A stretch of 64,000 nucleotides of DNA from Begonia masoniana. Taxonomy: Eukaryota; Streptophyta; Magnoliopsida; Cucurbitales; Begoniaceae. Positions 26,401 through 47,897 of this stretch are shown here, piece by piece. The stretch covers positions 18,609,453 through 18,673,452 of the forward strand of contig CM039502.1 of the NCBI GenBank assembly GCA_022432975.1. Reading direction: 5' to 3'. Under the pieces are notes generated by a model, which saw only the letters and a program-made list of their open reading frames with translations, searched no databases and was not told the DNA's origin. A program made the translations under genes and the position numbers. Numbering within the stretch: position 1 is the first letter of the stretch; every line of letters starts with the position of its first letter.

Positions 26401-26975
26401 CACCTCCATGGGAAGTTCAGCCTGTGGATGAAATTAGGCCAGCAACGGGTGCTCAATATCCTCATCAGATGCAGGTTACACAGGGGGTCGTCACTAATGC
26501 GCAAATTAATGAGCTTCCCCAGAGACAATTTGGAAACGACCCTGTCGTTGGTATGTTTATCCAGCCAATCACAGGCAGCCAATTATCAGCCATCAACAGC
26601 CAGATTAGTTGGAGCAATCATCTGGGATTGCACCCACCACAGCAAATCCAAGGGGGATCGTTTTTGAGTATGGTTTCACAGCCAATGCAAAATGGTCAGA
26701 TGACATCGATACACTCTGTGTCTCAACAAATGCAAGGCTACGGCAATCAATATGGGGGCTACGCGTATGACTACAGACAACCGCAACAGGCACAATACAT
26801 TGAGCAAAGAACCTATGGACTACCTCTTAGAGATGACAATGGATTGAGAAATTCATCTTACCAGGTTTCAACAACCTCCTCTTATGTTCCACCAAGTAAA
26901 CCCACTAAGCCAGAAGACAAACTATTTGGAGATTTGGTAGACATGGCCAAGTTTAGATCCACCAAAACCACCTAG
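20415..26975 (+). CDS. TOL: TOM1-like (TOL) protein with VHS and GAT domains
   Basis: Ten exons: 20415-20515, 21260-21338, 21798-21896, 21990-22103, 22303-22463, 23998-24079, 24394-24479, 25386-25568, 25798-26228 and 26374-26975; 1938 bp, 645 aa plus stop. The VHS domain spans about residues 9-138 ([54 protein letters not shown]). GAT is about 184-268 ([18 protein letters not shown] to [20 protein letters not shown]). The remainder is Pro/Gln/Ser-rich and ends [19 protein letters not shown] proteins bind ubiquitinated plasma-membrane cargo and act as the plant ESCRT-0 substitute before the endosomal ESCRT steps. The start [13 protein letters not shown] is the conserved family start, so upstream in-frame codons from 20337 are treated as 5' UTR. 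The exact TOL number is not assigned. Confidence 0.92.
22640..23560 (-). mobile_element. Degenerate Copia-like LTR fragment in TOL intron 5
   Basis: On the minus strand a primer-binding-site-like TGGTATCAAAGCC is at 23521-23533, directly after a TTCAACA LTR-type ending. Further along is a stretch reading like the end of a Copia polyprotein (LADV..TK-like, about 23095-23150) and an LTR-like sequence with a TATAAATAGAGGG promoter (about 22980-23000). A 17-bp direct repeat (ATCATTTGAATCTGGAT) flanks the block at about 22625 and 23563. There is no intact ORF. The class is inferred. Confidence 0.45.
24480..25385 (+). other. TOL intron 7
   Basis: A 906-bp intron between consensus splice sites; no repeat or gene recognised. 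Confidence 0.6.
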
Positions 26976-27661
26976 CTCGAGAGGTTACATTTATCTTTTT
27001 TTTAATTTCTGTCTTTCTTCTGCAATTGTCTGTCCATAGTTCCCGATCTTTGGCTTCTTATTTGTGCTTCTGTTGGCATTTTGAGGACGGTACATCTCTT
27101 GTAGACAAAATAAATTAGAGACGTCATTTTCTAGGCAGAGTTACACTAGATTCTTTTCCTATCTTTGGTTTTTAATTGGAGAATGTTACATCTTTTATTT
27201 ATTTTAATAATATCATTATTTTTCTCCAATTTTATTTAATTTTGTTTTAAACTTGATAAGTTAAAGTATTTGTAATTAATTATATGACATTTTCGTCTGG
27301 GAAATATGAATTCTCGTTAAGTAATGCATGACAAGTTCGGGTATCATCGCTATCATTCATTTAGTTGTATGAAATTGACTTTTGGACTTAGTTTGGTATT
27401 GCTATAATTTAAAAAAAAAAAAAAAAAAAAAAAACAGTAAAATAATCATTGTGCAAGAGTCAATCATACGATTCGAGCTATTGTACAATAAATAATGAAG
27501 GCATTTAACATTATTAACAAGTGGGCAAGAATGATCAAACAATACAATAATTAGTCAATCAAATGCACTGAATATTGCAGCTGATAAATTATTTCCAAAT
27601 ATAACACGAAAGAACTTGATGTATTAGCAACGTGGATGTGGGACAAAAGTTTGGATTCTGA
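26976..27661. other. Intergenic space between convergent TOL and PFK genes
   Basis: Holds both 3' UTRs and a poly-A tract at 27411-27434. No other feature seen. Confidence 0.6.
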
Positions 27662-29361
27662 TCAAATGCTGGGAATATCTTTTGTTTCTTCTGATTGGTC
27701 ATCTGACTGGGAAGGCCCCTCTTCCTCCTCCTTAACTTCAGTCACATCTTCTTCCTTAACTTCTCTGAAATCTTTCGGGTTCGGAAAACTCGGCTGGTTG
27801 GTCGAAGACAAGAGCCTCGCCCACATCCGGTCGGTGATTACAACCTTGTTTTGCTTCTCAATTACGCGCTATAATCAACCAAAGCCTATTACTTTCCATA
27901 TAATAAACCAAATTTCTCACTTTCTCCAACAAAACAACATTAAATTTGACGAAAGAAAACCGGAAAAATAAAGAAGATCATGGGTGACGACAAGAAAAGA
28001 CTTACATTGAATGGAATATATGTATGTCTGCCATTAACAAGCCCACTTGTGAAGCCTGTGTACCCTGCCATAGCTCCATGAACAGCACTCTGAGCTAGGA
28101 GTGTGCAATACACATTGTCGGATGCATTGCTCGGAATTGCACGGATCATGTAGGTAGGATCTGACAAACAAAAGCAAAAGATTACAATAAATTAGATTGA
28201 ACCCTTTTTAATGCATAAAGTATATATCAGTATACGAGTTACATACCTATATATTTAAGATTAATGACCATCTTATGTTGATTTGCAAAATGATCCTAAC
28301 ACAACACGTATAAACAAAAACAAATCAACAAAGCCCAATAGTCTACATAATAAAATGAGCAAATTTACAAAATGTAGAATCACAATTAATAGCTTTAGAC
28401 CAAAAACAAAGTGAAAAGACTCAATAACTGCTTTGTTTTTTGTTAGAGTAATACTATATTTACCATCTAATTATACAATTTAATCTTACATCTTCATGTG
28501 ACGTTTGTGTCACTCATTAATTAGTGTAGTAATTAAGATAAATTATACATAGTTAAAATAAAATAAAATTGCACCAATCAAATTAACACCACAATAGAAA
28601 GTAAAGTTAGAGAGTACGGGTAAACATCGCATTACTCTTTTGATTATTATGTGTACCTTGATCCTATGAGACATCCACAGCCCGACATCTCGAAGCAGCT
28701 TATTCCCCGAAGCATCTTTTTGGTTCATGGATTCCAAGCTCTCCGAAAGAAGTTCTTGTCCGGCTCCCTCGGCTATCACAATAACCATATGTCCATTTTC
28801 TTTGAGTCGTTTCTCGATGTACTCGAAGAGTCCTCCTTTCCCTTCCAAATAAAAAGGAGATTCCGGAATCAAACAGCAGTCCACGTCTCGGCTTGCCAGA
28901 GTGGCATGCATTGCGATGAAACCTGCAACATAATATCGATCAAATTTCCATAAACTCTAAATATCAATTTTTGGTGTTCTTGTAGGCTGATAATGTCAAC
29001 TCATAAAAAAAGCTTACCGCAGTAACGACCCATCAATTTTACAAGACCAATACCATTCTCAATACTTTCTGCTTCCACATGAGCTGCATTTATGGCTCGT
29101 TGAGCCTCCTCCACTGCAGTATCAAAACCGAAGGACCTGTCGATAACCTGAATCGTAAATAGATAATACGGGTGAAATCACAGCTTAAAAGAACAGGAAA
29201 AAAAAAAAAAAAAATACCATTCTCAATACTTTCTGCTTCCACATGAGCTGCATTTATGGCTCGTTGAGCCTCCTCCACTGCAGTATCAAAACCGAAGGAC
29301 CTGTCGATAACCTGAATCGTAAATAGATAATACGGGTGAAATCACAGCTTAAAAGAACAGG

Positions 29362-29398
<37 letters not shown>

Positions 29399-32386
29399 AA
29401 TAACCATATGTCCATTTTCTTTGAGTCGTTTCTCGATGTACTCGAAGAGTCCTCCTTTCCCTTCCAAATAAAAAGGAGATTCCGGAATCAAACAGCAGTC
29501 CACGTCTCGGCTTGCCAGAGTGGCATGCATTGCGATGAAACCTGCAACATAATATCGATCAAATTTCCATAAACTCTAAATATCAATTTTTGGTGTTCTT
29601 GTAGGCTGATAATGTCAACTCATAAAAAAAGCTTACCGCAGTAACGACCCATCAATTTTACAAGACCAATACCATTCTCAATACTTTCTGCTTCCACATG
29701 AGCTGCATTTATGGCTCGTTGAGCCTCCTCCACTGCAGTATCAAAACCGAAGGACCTGTCGATAACCTGAATCGTAAATAGATAATACGGGTGAAATCAC
29801 AGCTTAAAAGAACAGGAAAAAAAAAAAAAAAAAAAAAAAAACAATAACCATATGTCCATTTTCTTTGAGTCGTTTCTCGATGTACTCGAAGAGTCCTCCT
29901 TTCCCTTCCAAATAAAAAGGAGATTCCGGAATCAAACAGCAGTCCACGTCTCGGCTTGCCAGAGTGGCATGCATTGCGATGAAACCTGCAACATAATATC
30001 GATCAAATTTCCATAAACTCTAAATATCAATTTTTGGTGTTCTTGTAGGCTGATAATGTCAACTCATAAAAAAAGCTTACCGCAGTAACGACCCATCAAT
30101 TTTACAAGACCAATACCATTCTCAATACTTTCTGCTTCCACATGAGCTGCATTTATGGCTCGTTGAGCCTCCTCCACTGCAGTATCAAAACCGAAGGACC
30201 TGTCGATAACCTGAATCGTAAATAGATAATACGGGTGAAATCACAGCTTAAAAGAACAGGAAAAAAAAAAAAAAAAAAAAAAAAAACCCAAAATTTCTTT
30301 ACAAAACAAACACTACTTATGTTGTACTATTAAGAAAATATTACTTTAATATTGTATAATCATCCCTATGTTGTCATGCTTCCAATGGCACCCAAGAAAG
30401 AAGATGTACTCAACAGCAAGCTGAAGAGCATTCACCATGAAAAAAAAACAAAAACTACAGAACAAGTTTAGAACAGGGTACGCTACAGAAGTACCGGAAT
30501 GTCATTGTCGATGGTTTTAGGGATGCCAGCAACAGCAACTTTAAGGCCACGGCGTCTGACTTCCTACAAAATAAATAATAAAATATTATGGAATGAAGAT
30601 TTCCTATGTCGAAAATAGATTATTAGAGATAAACTACGAATTGCACAAAGGAAAAACAATACTTCAGAAGTTAGATAACACCCAGGTTTCCTCCTTACTT
30701 AAAGTTTTAGTTCATGGAATGATCTTCTACGAGTTACAAGGCAAATTAATCAGGCCAGCTGCAAGAATTACCTCAAAGATTACAGCTGCTCCCTTCTGAG
30801 TTCCATCACCTCCTATTATATAAACCTGGAACATCAAAAACAAACTGAATATCTCTACTTACCACAAAACAAACATTCAATTACTGAAAATATTAAGAAT
30901 TTTAGGACCCAAAAAAAATTTAAGCACCTGATTAATCCCACGATCCTGAATGCTATCGACTATCTTAGAGGTGTCATGGCCTCCCCGAGAAGTTCCAAGG
31001 ATTGTACCACCACGTTTATGAATGTCGTTGACTACCTTTGGGGTTAAACCAATCGTATTTCGAGAATAAAAACCTTTGTATCCTCCCTACAAATGTATCC
31101 TAAGGGTGTTACTCAAATTACAAGAAATCATTTCTCTATTTTGAATCTAAAGATGGGAGGACTCACATCTATACCAAGGATCTTGTTGATGCCATACATG
31201 TGATAAAGGCCACACACAATTTCCCTAATGACTGTGTTGAGTCCAGGGCACAAACCGCCACAAGTGACGATGCAGGCTCGAACTTCATCGGATTCAAAAT
31301 ACACCTAACAAGCAGAAGGTAGCCAAGTTAGGAATGGGAATTTCTCAATCGAAAGAATTTCTTAACGATTACCTTCTGGCGTGGCCCTGCACGACGAAAG
31401 TGTACTCCTCTTTGACTATCCGGGTGGACAACAATCTACAAAACAAACACTACTTATGTTGTACTATTAAGAAAATATTACTTTAATATTGTATAATCAT
31501 CCCTATGTTGTCATGCTTCCAATGGCACCCAAGAAAGAAGATGTACTCAACAGCAAGCTGAAGAGCATTCACCATCATCAATTGAAGAAATAACTTGCGG
31601 CAAAACTACGAGATACTTAAGGAACAAAATTTATCAGAAAACACGAAAAATTACCTGTTGTGACACTGTGTCGTCAACATCAACAAAGTATTGCCTGAGG
31701 AAAAAAAAAACAAGAACACCACAACTTTTATTACTCGAAACTGTGAAAAAAACAATAACCACATTGATAAAAATGAGGTAGAAAGATAGGTAATCTTACT
31801 TGACTACAGAATAAGCAGGATTAAACTGCAACGGGTTTGGATAAGTCTGCCATTAAACCATGCCTATCAGTATAACAACTTCAAACAATAAGATTGAAAT
31901 AGAACGACAGACTTTCATTTATAAGTCATTTTTTAATTGGCCATTTGGATTCCCTTGTCGCCAAGGAATAACCTCATGGCCGCCATCCCTCTCAAACTAC
32001 TGTTTGGGGTGAGTTCTACCCAAGAGATTGTTACACATTTACACTCATTGTTTCAAACCAGCATCATTAGTTCGTGAAAATGGAAAAGTAAGGATCTGCC
32101 ATCAAAACCAAGTTTATCAATGTAATAAACACAAAATAGCAACGCGCAGACATCCTTCTCGGCCTTTTTTTGCGCGCTAAAACTATGAAAACTGATAAGA
32201 AATACTAAAGAAACAACATTAATCCAAGAGAATAAAAAAATCAAACGCGAAGATAAAGGAACGAGAGAGAATATAAAAGCGTACGGGTAGATCAGATATG
32301 TAATCGGTAAGGTGGGGGACGTCTTCGAGCACATAACCAGCATCGCCATGGACGACCTTTAGCTGCAAACTGTCGGATGATCCCAT
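27662..32386 (-). CDS. PFK: ATP-dependent 6-phosphofructokinase (cytosolic plant type); locus contains duplicated exons
   Basis: A single-copy path gives 13 exons on the minus strand: 32386-32285, 31846-31800, 31694-31655, 31435-31373, 31304-31167, 31086-30928, 30825-30772, 30563-30495, exon 9 (29147-29018 or a copy), 28922-28657, 28295-28247, 28160-28006 and 27868-27662. This sums to 1479 bp, 492 aa, the normal length. It phosphorylates fructose 6-phosphate in glycolysis. Motifs: [15 protein letters not shown] (about 99-113), GGDGT (about 188-192), PKTIDNDIP (about 216-224, catalytic loop) and MGRYCGF. There is no N-terminal transit peptide, so it is probably cytosolic; the C-terminus is Glu/Ser-rich. 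Extra copies of exon 9 and truncated copies of exon 10 lie between exons 8 and 9 at poly-A junctions. If read literally the locus could not splice simply. Confidence 0.9.
28446..28637. mobile_element. MITE in PFK intron 10
   Basis: It begins GAGTAATACTATATTTACC and ends GGGTAAACATCGCATTACTC, imperfect terminal inverted repeats. Inner landmarks are GTGTCACTCATTAATTAGTGTAGT and AATTGCACCAATCAAATT. Length 192 bp. It is the clearest member of the family in this window. Confidence 0.72.
28782..30286 (-). repeat. Four partial tandem copies of the PFK exon 9-10 region separated by poly-A
   Basis: Copy A has full exon 9 (29018-29147) and full exon 10 (28657-28922). Copy B has only part of exon 9 (about 29216-29311). 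Copies C and D have full exon 9 (29637-29766; 30081-30210) and exon 10 truncated at a poly-A boundary (29398-29541; 29841-29985). The poly-A runs are at about 29199-29216, 29362-29397, 29817-29841 and 30261-30286. Copies C and D look identical to copy A over about 400 bp, including introns. Confidence 0.9.
30301..30439 (-). repeat. Displaced copy of PFK intron 3 segment
   Basis: These bases repeat 31438-31575 almost exactly (ACAAAACAAACACTACTTAT to GAGCATTCACCAT). The other copy lies in intron 3, where it abuts exon 4; this one follows the last poly-A tract inside the exon 8-9 interval. Confidence 0.88.
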
Positions 32387-32560
32387 ATCTGCTATGCTAA
32401 CGGATCGGGAAAAATGAGATTATTGAATAGAAACTAAAAATGATAAATTTAGCGGTGATGACCGGATGGTTCAGTCGTAAATTTCAGAAAGTGTAGGGGT
32501 TATTGACTTAAGAATAATCGTTTCTTATGGGTCCTACTCCAAAAAAGTATCGTTTTTATA

Positions 32561-32663
32561 AGCCACGTGGCAAGAATAACTCGACGAAATTATCATCTGT
32601 TGCACGAACTAGAAATTAATGAGTATGAATCGTTGGATAATGTTCAACAAAGTGGGTCCCACT
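32561..32663 (-). promoter_or_regulatory. G-box and TCP-type palindrome upstream of PFK
   Basis: GCCACGTGGC, a perfect palindromic G-box, has its CACGTG core at 32564-32569, and GTGGGTCCCAC is at 32652-32662. They lie about 180 and 270 bp upstream of the PFK start codon. The first class is bound by bZIP/bHLH factors, the second fits TCP sites; use here is inferred. Confidence 0.45.
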
Positions 32664-33491
32664 GAAGAAGCGGTTTGGATTAATAGAGATGGAACTATTC
32701 CCTACGCTATTTGTAGCTGATAGTTTCTAGAGACCGAGGTTTTGTGAGCGTACTTTACGGCTTACCAAAACAAGTGGCGTTCCATACGACATGTCGGTAC
32801 AATAGTTTGTGTAATGGTACGATAATCCCGTCTAGTCTCTCTCTCAAATTTTGGCGGGGAGGCTGAGTTTCGAAATTTGGGTGCAAAGAAGAAAAGCATT
32901 GTTGGTTGCTTCTCCAGCTGAACATCAGGAGAATTTGAGAGCTCAGCAGTGTACTCAAGGTATTTCATCTCGAACTTCCTGTTTTACTTTGGTTAATTTG
33001 GATACTCTGTTTGAATTTTTCTTCGTGTGGTTGATTGAAAATGCTGGATATATATATCATTTTGGAATTTGAAAGTCTTAAGATTCTTACGAAGCTAAAG
33101 TCTTCTTCCTCAACAGGTTCATGGAGTGGTTAATTCTTGGGGAGAAGTTTGTTTTTGAATGACAATTATTCATCATATTCAGATTACCTTATTTTGTCTT
33201 TGGATCTATTCTTCTCCTCTCACGGATTGTGGTTTATAGTATGTTGCGGAGATTTGGTATTCTCTCACTCACCATCTACCTAAAGGCGGCTTGTCTGCCT
33301 CTGAATAAGCTGTTTCTGAAAAGCTATTAGCCCTCAAATTCCTGAATCTGTTTCTGTGCAGATGGGTGAAAGTAATGCCATGGGATTATACAACAGGGAA
33401 AACTCATCAAATTTTCTTTATTTTAATTGTACTAATTAATAATTGTTACAATTTAAACTAAAAATTATTACTTGTCCGTAAATTATATTTT

Positions 33492-33705
33492 ACCTTACAA
33501 AATATAAGATTGACCTGATTTTGTATACATAAAATTAAATAATGTAATGTTTACTTTCTAATTATACATCTTAATTCTTATCTCTAGACGTGTCAATTAC
33601 CTTACAAAATATAAGATTGACCTGATTTTGTATACATAAAATTAAATAATGTAATGTTTACTTTCTAATTATACATCTTAATTCTTATCTCTAGACGTGT
33701 CAATT
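33492..33705. repeat. 107-bp tandem duplication
   Basis: 33492-33598 is repeated immediately at 33599-33705 (both start ACCTTACAAAATATAAGATTG). A third copy of most of it begins after the CT array at 34931. Confidence 0.9.
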
Positions 33706-33812
33706 ATTTATTGGTGTAGTTAATACGATATATCACAAATAATTAAAATAAATCATTTATTGCACTAATCAATGATTGACGTGTCAAAAAGTTACAATTA
33801 AGAAGTAAAAAT
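33653..33812. mobile_element. MITE-like segment downstream of TrpRS
   Basis: Same family landmarks: GTAATGTTTACTTTCTAATTATAC at the start, TTATTGGTGTAGTTAATACG and GCACTAATCAATGATTGACG inside, AATTAAGAAGTAAAAATATAAG at the end. It is copied again at about 34965-35125. Confidence 0.5.
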
Positions 33813-34127
33813 ATAAGATTAAAATTAAGCAGAACAAGCTTACAAGAGAAAATAATTTGGAGCCGAAAGTTTGAACAAAAAGCCTCTACGCTCCACTTAC
33901 AGGATTCTATTCTGAATAGCCTCACTCCAAATATGCTAACTGAAATGGCATTATCTCTAACAAGGTAAATATAAGCAAAAAAATGGAACCTATTTTTGAA
34001 GCATATGCATATGATTAGTTTGAATACCGCAAAAAAAAAAAAAAAAAAACCCACATTAGTGTTACCAAAAAAGAGTAATTGGACAAATATTGCCAGTTTG
34101 AGTAGATGGGAAGTGACCTCTTTTGGG

Positions 34128-45325
<11,198 letters not shown>

Positions 45326-45890
45326 AGCTCCTCCAAAATTCCCGGCTTTTCTCACAAGAGCTGTCATCTGAAAGCCAACTGAGTAAATCGGAAATTAAAA
45401 GATCTAATCTTCCATCTTGGCCGTCCATACTAAACCTGACCATATATTAATTTTTTTTTTTGAAAAACCTACCATAAATAAATTAAAAAAATTGAAGTAA
45501 ACTTTGTTAGTAATTATATGTTTATTCTCTTATTCTACTATCTAAATATACTCGTTGATATATCAACATTAATACGTCAACGAATATGTTTAGAAAACTG
45601 AATAAAACAGTCAACGTATCATTATTCTTATAATACCTTTAGTTTTAACTCTTGTAGTTTTATTTCTTATAAAAATTTGTACAGTTTCAATTCGTTTTTA
45701 AATAGTCATTTCATCTTATGAGCTAAAGTTAACTGAAGACTGTATTTTTATCCACGTCATGCTATCATGTCGCATACTTGTTAAAATGGGAGAAAAGGAG
45801 TGATTAAAAAAAACACCGATATCCTTCAAAAAAACACCTGACCCAAAAGTCTTATTTAAATAAAGGATAAAATCCAAAATCTAGCTTCAA
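45326..45890. other. Region upstream of TrpRS
   Basis: Must hold the TrpRS promoter. No strong motif is recognised. Repeat DNA begins at about 45890. Confidence 0.45.
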
Positions 45891-47340
45891 CTTTAAGTCA
45901 AGTACAAAAAATAGATCAAACAAATTTTTCGTGCAAAAAATGGCTTAAAGTATGGAAAATGGACAAAAAATAGTTTTGCGACAAACCGTTGACCCCTCAC
46001 GATGAGTGTTCTGAAGGATAACGGTTTATGCGCGTATTGAGAACGACAAACCATTCTCACGAGAGGGAATTTTAGAGGGTGAAGACCCCAGCGCACATGA
46101 GGGGCAATTGCACACGGGGGTCTTCACCCTCTGAAATACCCCCTCGTGAGAACATTTTGCCGCATGCGAATAACGTCAATCCATTCTCCACACGAGGGGG
46201 CATTTTCAAAGGGTGATGTAACACCCTAACATATTATCGACTAATATAATATGAGACGTCATTGTTTAAAATATAATTAGGTATTCATAATAATTCGAGT
46301 GGGAGAGTTGAGTATGATTTATACTATATATGTAATAGAATAATTGATGGAATAGAAGAATGAAATAAAATAAAAGGAAAAAAAGGAATTCAAGTTGAAA
46401 AGTCAATCTTTTCCCTCGATTGATAATCTCCTACGTGGAGATAAAAGTGGAAAAGGAATTAAGCACTGGTGGCTCATTTGAGAAATGGCAGTTCATGTAA
46501 AATTTTTTTGATGTTATCCATTTATATATATACTTAGTTTAATAAAGGAAAACAAAAAAGAAGAACATTTTTCTCTCTCCTTCAAGCATCCCACGAAGAT
46601 TCTCTCTATCTCCCTCCTTTTTTTTCTGCAACCGCCGTATCAAAGCTTAGATTTCTCAAGGTTTGTTAAGGTAATCAATGATTTAAGTCTTACATGTTTT
46701 AGGTTGCATGATTAGTGGTAATATTGAAGGGTTTTAGGGGGATTTGTTGAAGGATTGATAAACCCTAGTCGAGGTTTGAAACTCTGAGTGTGTTTTCTGG
46801 TTTTCATCCTTAATTGGATGATTAATTAAGCTACAACCATGTATGGATGACTTTTATTTGAAAGAAGTTGGTTATTTTGGGATGTTGGATGAAAATTGGA
46901 TTTTAGGGCAAAAACAGGGCAATTCTGTACCAACACCTCTTTATATTTCTCGATTCAATAAAATGCCCAATTGTTGAGACTGTCTATTCACCAACTTTGT
47001 CAACTGTCTAATCGTAATCGGATCATCCTCGTTTCTTGCATTTGTCGTTTATCTTGGTACTCTCGGACGTCCGGATTGTCTAGATATTTTATTAATTCCT
47101 GAACAAAAGTTAATCACTCTCATAAGCATCTAATAACTAAAGCTAAATATAAATACTTACAGTTGTTGAAACACTTCCATGCGACGATTGACACTTACTA
47201 ATGGCTCTGATACCAACTCTATCGTGCCTCGAGTTATCTGAACTCTGTTCGCTCTTATGACTACTAACTCTGTGTTGACCCGAGTTATTTGAACCCGAAT
47301 CGGTACTTGACTACCCAAATCATACTAGAAAATTCCTGTA
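45890..47340. repeat. Fragments of LTR-type and other transposable elements
   Basis: 45890-46215 resembles the sequence ahead of the transposon pseudogene at 61661-61870 (CGGTTT.., GGGTGAAGACCCC, CACGAGGGGG wording). A TGTAACACCC LTR-type start is at about 46219. At 47205-47215 there is a minus-strand primer-binding site (TGGTATCAGAG) next to an LTR end at 47220. No intact gene is present. Confidence 0.5.
46074..46132. repeat. 16-bp perfect inverted repeat
   Basis: AGAGGGTGAAGACCCC (46074-46089) and its reverse complement (46117-46132) with a 27-bp loop. A 12-bp version occurs at 61661-61714. Confidence 0.85.
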
Positions 47341-47897
47341 AAATTTAAAATTTTACTCATCGACTTAAAATGAAATCGTTTAAAATATTTAAACCTCACA
47401 GCGGAAGACTAATAAAGCGTGAAAACAATTATTGCGTGCAAGACTCGTTATAAAATAAAACTAAACCAAATTTCAAGTTTTAAAACAATAAAAAGGGGAT
47501 CCCGGTCGACCTCTATATACTTCGGTCAACACTTTGATCCAATCTGCGCTCAAGGGTCGACACCTATATACACAGGTCGACACCTTGTTTGCCTCTGTTT
47601 GCATCGGTCAATCCTTGTGGTTGACACTTTTATCAGTTTTAGTCTAACAGATCAACACCTGTATGCACATGTCGACATTTCAGTCCTTTCTGCCATTGAC
47701 CTTAATTAAAATTTCATAACCTTTTAGGAAAAACAGACAGCATAACGTTTTAAATAATTAAAGCCTAAAACCTACATTCTCAAACCATTTTTTTTTAATA
47801 ATTCCAAAATATGTTTATACATCAAATGGCTACTAGCGTTAAAACCCAACTATATATCAAAATAACTCAAAACTATACATACGCTCCATGGTTAAAC
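47341..47897. repeat. LTR-like sequence with GGTCGACACC repeats
   Basis: 47500-47700 holds loosely repeated 'ggtcgac(a)cctatatacac' motifs (about 47502, 47566, 47585, with diverged ones later). It lies between the minus-strand LTR end at 47220 and the Gypsy insertion at 47898, so it is probably part of the interrupted LTR. Confidence 0.4.

Larger units (their letters stand above)
32664..34127. other. Interval between PFK and TrpRS genes
   Basis: No gene is supported; the short ORFs at 32755-33072 have no recognisable family. It contains a 107-bp tandem duplication (33492-33598, 33599-33705) and a MITE-like stretch, plus a poly-A tract near 34031. Confidence 0.55.

Noticed and set aside
32755..33072. 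Short ORFs upstream of PFK
   Set aside because: Overlapping on both strands, with no family resemblance or splice context.
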